Shown piece by piece: positions 13,637 through 17,843 of a DNA stretch of 17,843 nt. The position numbers and the translations under genes are program-made. The notes beneath the pieces were generated by a model that did no database searches, was not told where the DNA came from, and was given only the letters and a program-made list of their open reading frames with translations. Position 1 is the stretch's first letter, and each line of letters begins with the position of its first letter. Source of the stretch: Oscillospiraceae bacterium (GTDB lineage: Bacteria > Bacillota > Clostridia > Oscillospirales > Oscillospiraceae); NCBI GenBank assembly GCA_028691385.1, contig JAQUZL010000027.1, positions 1 to 17,843 of the forward strand, read 5' to 3'.

Positions 13637-14550
13637 AAAAGATGCTGCTGTTTGTCAATCCGAACGCAGGCAGAGATGCGCTGCACAACAACCTGCTGGA
13701 GCTGATCCGCACCTTTACCGTGGGCGGGTACGATGTGACCGTGCGCCCGACGCTCAAGGCAAAGGACATCACCGAGCAGCTGCTGCTGCGCGGCGAAGAC
13801 TTTGACTGCGTGGTATCCTGCGGCGGCGACGGCACGCTCAATGAAACCGTGTCGGGGCTTGTGCAGCTGAAGCGCCAACCGCTGTTCGGCTATCTGCCGG
13901 CCGGAACGGTCAATGATTTTGCTCATTCGCTGGGCATTTCGAGAAAACTTTCCACAGCGGCAAGGGACATCGTGAGCGGCGCTGCGTTTGAGTGCGACGT
14001 GGGTACCTTTAATGACCGGTATTTTGCCTATGTGGCGGCGTTCGGCGCGTTTACGGCGGTCGCCTACGAAACGCCGCATGAAGAAAAGCAGGTGCTTGGC
14101 AGAACCGCCTATATCCTCAACGGCATCCGCAGCCTTACGGAGATTCGTCCCTATCATGTCCGCGTGGAGCATGACGGCATTGTGTCAGATGAAAATTTGC
14201 TGCTTGGCATGGTGACCAACACCGTCAGCGTTGGCGGCTTTAAGGCGTCGATGATCAGCGATTCCATTCAGCTCGACGATGGCCTGTTTGAGGTCGTACT
14301 GGTGCGAAGCATCAATTCGCTGCTGGATTTCAACACCCTGACGGCGTCCTTGATTGCGCAGGATCTTTCGGGCGAGCACTTCAGCATCTTTACCACCGGA
14401 CATTTGAAGCTGACCTTTGACGAGGATGTGCCATGGACGCTGGACGGCGAGGCCGGCGGCGGCGGCCGGACGTTTGAAATCAGCAATCGCCGCAGGGCGT
14501 ACCGCATTCTTGTGCCGAAAAAATCAGCAAAGGACGCCAACGGCTTATGA
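13633..14550 (+). CDS. Diacylglycerol kinase-family lipid kinase (YegS/BmrU/DgkB type)
   Basis: The 305-residue product begins MKKMLLFVNPNAGRDA, the family's N-terminal strand and phosphate loop. It has the nucleotide-binding motif CGGDGTLNETVSGL (GGDGTLNE at 64-71) and PAGTVNDFA (89-97). The C-terminal beta domain ends with TLDGEAGGGG, where DGE is a conserved family element. Such enzymes phosphorylate diacylglycerol or related lipids, recycling lipid from envelope polymer synthesis, as DgkB does in Bacillus. Here the lipid substrate is not determined by sequence. The ATG overlaps the stop of the upstream SurA-like gene, so the two are probably translated together. A strong terminator follows at 14598-14633. 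Confidence 0.9.
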   Translation: MKKMLLFVNPNAGRDALHNNLLELIRTFTVGGYDVTVRPTLKAKDITEQLLLRGEDFDCVVSCGGDGTLNETVSGLVQLKRQPLFGYLPAGTVNDFAHSLGISRKLSTAARDIVSGAAFECDVGTFNDRYFAYVAAFGAFTAVAYETPHEEKQVLGRTAYILNGIRSLTEIRPYHVRVEHDGIVSDENLLLGMVTNTVSVGGFKASMISDSIQLDDGLFEVVLVRSINSLLDFNTLTASLIAQDLSGEHFSIFTTGHLKLTFDEDVPWTLDGEAGGGGRTFEISNRRRAYRILVPKKSAKDANGL

Positions 14551-14597
14551 CGGCGTAAGCCCCGGCGGACGCCTGCGCGAAATAGGTATTCCATGTG

Positions 14598-14633
14598 GAG
14601 CGGACGGCGTTGCGGCGCTGCCCGCTCTTTTTT
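14598..14633 (+). terminator. Rho-independent terminator after the lipid kinase gene
   Basis: GAGCGG (14598-14603) pairs with CCGCTC (14622-14627). The stem extends inward through further G-C and G-U pairs with one mismatch to a TGCG loop, and six T follow at 14628-14633. Confidence 0.88.
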
Positions 14634-14658
14634 GCCAGTGCCGCCGGCGTCGAGGCTG

Positions 14659-14687
14659 TTGCTAAATTTTTTTATTATTTTTGAGAT
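14659..14687 (+). promoter_or_regulatory. Weak candidate promoter for the sigma factor gene
   Basis: TTGCTA (14659-14664), a 17-nt AT-rich spacer and TGAGAT (14682-14687), in an AT-rich island just after the terminator. The boxes are weak. A hairpin CCGCCCAAAG/CTTTGGCGG (14731-14755, one bulge) lies in the resulting leader. The rest of 14551-14823 shows nothing recognisable. Confidence 0.25.
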
Positions 14688-14823
14688 AAAACGGCGGGTC
14701 AATCCGTATATCAGGCAGCGCGCGCAAAATCCGCCCAAAGATAACCCTTTGGCGGAAAACCTGCTGTTGAAAACAAGATCGGGGCGGGTTTGGAAAAATA
14801 GATTGAACATAGAGGTGGTTCCA

Positions 14824-15348
14824 TTGCTGCTGTTAACCATGTTGGAAAACGAGGAAGACAAGCGGAAGTTTTTGATCGTTCATCGTGCATATGAGAACAA
14901 GCTGTACCGAATTGCAATGTGTATTCTGCACTCCCATGCACTGGCAGAGGACGCCGTGCAGCAGAGCTGGCTGCAGGTCATTCAACATTTTGAAAAAATC
15001 CAGCAGCTTCCGTGGGATACGCTGGAGGGCTATCTGGTGGTCATTGTAAAAAACGCGTCACGGACGCTGCTGAAAAAGGAGAAGCATGCCGACCCATTTC
15101 CGGAGAATTGGGACGTGCCTGCGCCGCAATCCGCCGAAACGGATGAAACAAAGCGTCTGGTGGAAATCATCCGCGCAATGCCGGAAAAATACCGCGAGAT
15201 TTTGGAGCTGCGCTTTGTTCTGGAATACAGCCAGCAGGAAATCGCGCAGAGAACCGGCATGAATCCGTCCACGGTTTCAACCCGGATTTCCAGAGGGCGG
15301 CAGCTGCTGATTCAAACATTACGGGCGGAGGGCTATTACAATGAATGA
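14824..15348 (+). CDS. ECF-type RNA polymerase sigma factor (TTG start)
   Basis: Counted from TTG 14824, the 174-residue product has sigma region 2 at about 12-80 (FLIVHRAYENKLYRIAMCIL, AEDAVQQSWLQVIQHF) and sigma region 4 at about 110-168 (MPEKYREILELRFVLEYSQQ, then EIAQRTGMNPSTVSTRISRG, a helix-turn-helix). It lacks regions 1 and 3, so it is an ECF or group 4 sigma factor. It would direct RNA polymerase to an alternative set of promoters, probably in response to an envelope signal. AGAGGTGG at 14811-14818 is spaced 5 nt from the TTG. The ATG at 14839 is 20 nt away and would remove residues MLLLT, so TTG is preferred. The end overlaps the anti-sigma-like gene by 8 bp. Confidence 0.9.
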   Translation: MLLLTMLENEEDKRKFLIVHRAYENKLYRIAMCILHSHALAEDAVQQSWLQVIQHFEKIQQLPWDTLEGYLVVIVKNASRTLLKKEKHADPFPENWDVPAPQSAETDETKRLVEIIRAMPEKYREILELRFVLEYSQQEIAQRTGMNPSTVSTRISRGRQLLIQTLRAEGYYNE

Positions 15349-16693
15349 GGCACTGTTTGACGCAAAACTGAAACAAGCGTTCCTACAGGCGGCGGAGGCG
15401 GAGTTTGCCGCACCACTGGCCGCACCGGCAGCGGAACCGGCATGGTCGCTGCCATATCGGCGGCGGCGGGAAAAAATGCTGGAAGATCCAAACCGGTGGT
15501 ATCACAAGCAAGCGCGTCCTGTCTGGAAAAAGATGCTGCAACAGGCGGCCTGTCTGCTGCTGGCAGCGTCGGTGACGTTTGGCGCCCTGCTGGCGGCCAG
15601 TCCGACCGTTCGGGCAGCCGTGCGGAGCTGGCTGCGGGAGTTTACGGGTACTGCTGTGGTCTATCGGGGCGAGGATGCGCCGAAGCCCGTTGCGACGCTG
15701 CCGGAGGAAGCCCCTGCGCCAAAACCGCATCCGGCGGAGGAGAAAACCGAGACACCGGACGCGCGCCCGACGGAACAGCCGGACGCGCCGCAGAGCAGCG
15801 CTGAAGCCGCGCAGACTGCCGAGGCCGGGCAGACAATTGCAGAGCCCGCTGCGGATGAAACCACCGTCCGGGTCTTTTCGGGGGAAAATGATTCCTTGGA
15901 TATTCCCGTGACAAACAGCGCAGCGCAGGTTGCCGCCGCCCCGGCATGGCTGCCAACCTGGCTGCCGGACGGCTGGAAATTAAAGCAATTCAGTCACAAT
16001 GCACGCTGCGTGTACACCGATCAATACGGCGGCACACTGGAATTCACCTGTTCCCAGTCTGCACAGGACAGCCTCATCATCGCGGGACTCACCGAGGACA
16101 AGCTGCAACGCGTCACAGTCAACGGCGTAGGTGCAGATTATTATGAAAGCGACGGGTGTACCTATCTTTTTTGGGAAGATATGGACAGCTTTTTCTCACT
16201 GCAAAGCGGTTCATATGGGAGTCTGGATCAAGCGAATCTCATCAAAATTGCCCAAAGCGTCAAGGAATTGGACGCCGTGCCGGCCTATACGCTGAACTGG
16301 ACGCCGACAGGCAGCCGCATGGTGAATCGGTGTGAGGTTCCGGCGGGCGGCATGAAAGAATTTGTGGATGGCGATAACTGGTATTTCTGGTTCACCTACG
16401 CAGCCGACAGCGCCGGCGAACTGTATGCGCAGGGCAGCACGCCGACGCGCGTGACGGTGGGCGACTGTGAGGGTGTCTACTGGGCTGCGCCAAAGAAACG
16501 CGACGCGACCTATGGCGGCGCAGTAACCGTGATCTGCGACGATGGCAGCGAGGAAACCCGCCATCTGGCCAGCGGGGGGCAGGTTTCCACGCTGATCTGG
16601 ACCAACAAGGCCGGTGTGACATTCAGCATCCGGGGTGCGTTTGACAAGGAAACTCTCATTTCCATGGCCGGGAGCGTGGCCGCAGCCACGTAA
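15341..16693 (+). CDS. Anti-sigma-factor-like membrane protein with two DUF4367-type domains
   Basis: This 450-residue protein probably holds the overlapping ECF sigma factor inactive. Residues 1-60 are cytoplasmic and basic (YRRRREKMLEDPNRWYHKQ). A membrane segment lies at about 66-86 (LQQAACLLLAASVTFGALLA). A Pro/Glu/Ala-rich stalk covers about 105-195. The first extracytoplasmic DUF4367-like domain is at about 200-310 (LPTWLPDGWKLKQF, RVTVNGVGADYYE, NLIKIAQSVK). A second copy at about 315-448 repeats the pattern (RVTVGDCEGVYW, FSIRGAFDKETLISMAGSV). The start at 15341 follows GGAGGG at 15327-15332 and overlaps the sigma stop by 8 bp, which ties expression of the pair. The signal sensed is unknown; anti-sigma activity is inferred from gene pairing and layout. 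Confidence 0.8.
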   Translation: MNEALFDAKLKQAFLQAAEAEFAAPLAAPAAEPAWSLPYRRRREKMLEDPNRWYHKQARPVWKKMLQQAACLLLAASVTFGALLAASPTVRAAVRSWLREFTGTAVVYRGEDAPKPVATLPEEAPAPKPHPAEEKTETPDARPTEQPDAPQSSAEAAQTAEAGQTIAEPAADETTVRVFSGENDSLDIPVTNSAAQVAAAPAWLPTWLPDGWKLKQFSHNARCVYTDQYGGTLEFTCSQSAQDSLIIAGLTEDKLQRVTVNGVGADYYESDGCTYLFWEDMDSFFSLQSGSYGSLDQANLIKIAQSVKELDAVPAYTLNWTPTGSRMVNRCEVPAGGMKEFVDGDNWYFWFTYAADSAGELYAQGSTPTRVTVGDCEGVYWAAPKKRDATYGGAVTVICDDGSEETRHLASGGQVSTLIWTNKAGVTFSIRGAFDKETLISMAGSVAAAT

Positions 16694-16719
16694 GACGCGT
16701 ACCGGCAAAGATAAATATG

Positions 16720-16765
16720 GGAAGGCCGCATGAAGATGGTTCTTCATGCGGCCTTCCTGTTATTT
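16720..16765 (+). terminator. Terminator between the convergent anti-sigma and RsiV-like genes
   Basis: A perfect 16-bp stem, GGAAGGCCGCATGAAG (16720-16735) with its complement at 16742-16757 and a 6-nt loop, is followed by TGTTATTT on the plus strand. On the minus strand only ATATTTATCTTT follows, so termination of the facing gene here is possible but weaker. Confidence 0.85.
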
Positions 16766-16803
16766 CGGCGCAAGCTGCGGCGCTTGCAAAAAAGTGGATT
16801 ACA

Positions 16804-17843
16804 TCAAACGCCGTCCGGAAGCCAAGCGGAGTCCATCAGGCCGATGAGCTGATCATAGGGGATGGTGAACTCGAGAATACCGGCGGCAAACGGCGCAATC
16901 AGATACTGACCGGCAACCAGAACAAGTCCTGTATCGGAGAAATACCAGGTGTCCTCGGAGATGACCTGATCAAGCGCGTCGGTATAGCCGTCAAAGAGCA
17001 TGCCCTCGTACGCCGGGCTGGCGGTGATTTCTTTGAGCTGATCGGTGAGATAGGCGCGGAAGGTTTCCGTATCCTCGCACAGATCGGACAGCGTCAGCCG
17101 CGCGCCGGTTTGCGCGTCATAGTTGGCGCAGAGCTTGGCGGTGTTGCCGTGCGCGCCGCCGGTATAGGAGAAATCCTCATACAACACGCTGACGACGCGC
17201 TGGTCGACGCGGCCAAGGGAGATTTGCCGACGATACTGATAAGCGCTCCAACTGTCTGCGAAGCCGCCGGATACCCGGCTCTTGTAATCCTCGGTCGCCG
17301 TTTGCTGCATCGCGTCGTAGGTGCTCTCCTGCTGGATATAATCACTGAACAGATCACTGTTGATGACGTTTGCGGCGTCCGGATTGGCCAGTGTCAGCTG
17401 CAAAAGCATGCTGCCCCAATCCAGCATGGGAACGCCGTCAAGCGTGTCTGTGCGGGAATGATGGGTGAAGGTGGTGGAATAGTCCGGCATTTCCGTGGAA
17501 ATGGAGATGCCCAGAGCCTGCAGGGCGCTGTTCAGCGCAGCGCTTTGTTCGGATGCGCGCAGCGTCAGATAACGCCAGCCGTCAGACCCATCTTCCAAAT
17601 CCAGAGAGATCGTATAATAGCCGTCTGCCTGACGAAACCAGGGCGACAGGCATAGGTTGCCGGCCTGCAGATCGGTTTTTGCAGTGTCGAGCAGCATGCT
17701 GCAGGTGGATAGATCCGAATAGTTCCGGTCAGTGACGGGGACTGGGGCGACAGACTGATCCTCCTCGTACTGATTCGCACTGTACCAGACGCTGGCGTAG
17801 GACTTGTCGGCGGGTAAAATATCCGCAAGGGAGTCGGACAGTG
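16804..17843 (-). CDS. RsiV/DUF3298-type extracytoplasmic protein, C-terminal part (gene continues past the right edge)
   Basis: The reading frame is open from its stop at 16804 to the right edge, so the true start is outside the window. An ATG at 17697 is internal, since the frame upstream of it codes on without a stop. The visible ~346 residues include SVLYEDFSYTGGAHGNT and, near the C-terminus, EDTWYFSDTGLVLVAGQYLI and GILEFTIPYDQLIGLM. These match the DUF3298 domain of RsiV-type proteins, where RsiV is a lysozyme-sensing anti-sigma factor in Bacillus. Whether this one has a membrane anchor or anti-sigma segment cannot be seen. Many clostridial DUF3298 proteins are stand-alone surface proteins. 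It is convergent with the sigma/anti-sigma pair and separated by 110 nt holding a terminator. Confidence 0.75.
   Translation of the reverse strand, partial: LSDSLADILPADKSYASVWYSANQYEEDQSVAPVPVTDRNYSDLSTCSMLLDTAKTDLQAGNLCLSPWFRQADGYYTISLDLEDGSDGWRYLTLRASEQSAALNSALQALGISISTEMPDYSTTFTHHSRTDTLDGVPMLDWGSMLLQLTLANPDAANVINSDLFSDYIQQESTYDAMQQTATEDYKSRVSGGFADSWSAYQYRRQISLGRVDQRVVSVLYEDFSYTGGAHGNTAKLCANYDAQTGARLTLSDLCEDTETFRAYLTDQLKEITASPAYEGMLFDGYTDALDQVISEDTWYFSDTGLVLVAGQYLIAPFAAGILEFTIPYDQLIGLMDSAWLPDGV

Noticed and set aside
13618..14172. Minus-strand open frame opposite the lipid kinase
   Set aside because: The plus-strand frame carries the full set of kinase motifs and the antisense translation has none.
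14731..14755. Hairpin before the sigma gene as a terminator or riboswitch
   Set aside because: Only about 9 bp with a bulge, no T-run on the coding strand and no match to a known riboswitch core.
14593..14823. N-terminal extension of the sigma factor
   Set aside because: It would begin inside the lipid kinase terminator and encodes no sigma-like sequence; the well-spaced binding site points to TTG 14824.
17695..17697. ATG as the true start of the RsiV-like gene
   Set aside because: The frame stays open upstream to the window edge with sensible protein sequence, and no binding site precedes this ATG.

Overview
The window reads as a piece of chromosome from a GC-rich, low-oxygen Firmicute of the class Clostridia, most likely in or near Oscillospiraceae/Butyricicoccaceae. 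The reasons are strong AGGAGG-type ribosome binding sites before nearly every gene, a sepF/divIVA division cluster, a gram-positive-style Hfq, and an ECF sigma factor overlapping a DUF4367 anti-sigma-like membrane protein, a pairing common in that group. The placement is inference from gene content only. No phage, defence, transposase or resistance module is visible.

Positions 1-10648, all on the minus strand, form one compact cluster of ten genes. In transcription order they are miaB, mutS, a CPBP membrane-protease-like gene, mutL, miaA, hfq, a HlyD-like adaptor gene, yggS, sepF and divIVA (cut by the window edge). Gaps are 0-39 nt, so co-transcription is likely. The cluster combines mismatch repair (MutS, MutL), the two-step ms2i6A37 tRNA modification route (MiaA then MiaB), RNA chaperoning (Hfq), PLP homeostasis (YggS) and division-site proteins (SepF, DivIVA).

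Positions 10649-11090 hold the most unusual non-coding DNA: a 117-bp-period tandem array of nearly three copies, each packed with perfect hairpins and bounded by TGATATAATA-type inverted ends. A good sigma-A-type promoter (TTGAAA, 17 nt, TATAAT) lies at the deoB-proximal end and points into the array. The array would therefore form a leader of about 365 nt on the miaB-mutS mRNA. The deoB terminator sits directly behind this promoter.

Positions 11091-12254 are deoB (phosphopentomutase, minus strand) with its own promoter and a GC-rich leader hairpin. Divergent from it on the plus strand is a two-gene unit: a membrane-anchored SurA/PrsA-like protein whose stop overlaps the start of a diacylglycerol-kinase-family lipid kinase (12467-14550). 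It ends in a strong terminator.

Positions 14824-16693 are an ECF sigma factor gene (TTG start) overlapping an anti-sigma-like membrane protein with two DUF4367-type domains. These are followed by a terminator with a 16-bp perfect stem. Facing them on the minus strand is the C-terminal part of an RsiV/DUF3298-type protein that runs off the right edge (16804-17843).

The points most worth checking are the hairpin-rich array acting as an operon leader, an 11-bp hairpin holding the hfq ribosome binding site in its A-rich loop, a CPBP-family protein between mutS and mutL that seems to lack one catalytic histidine, and a Ser at the Thr nucleophile position of DeoB.
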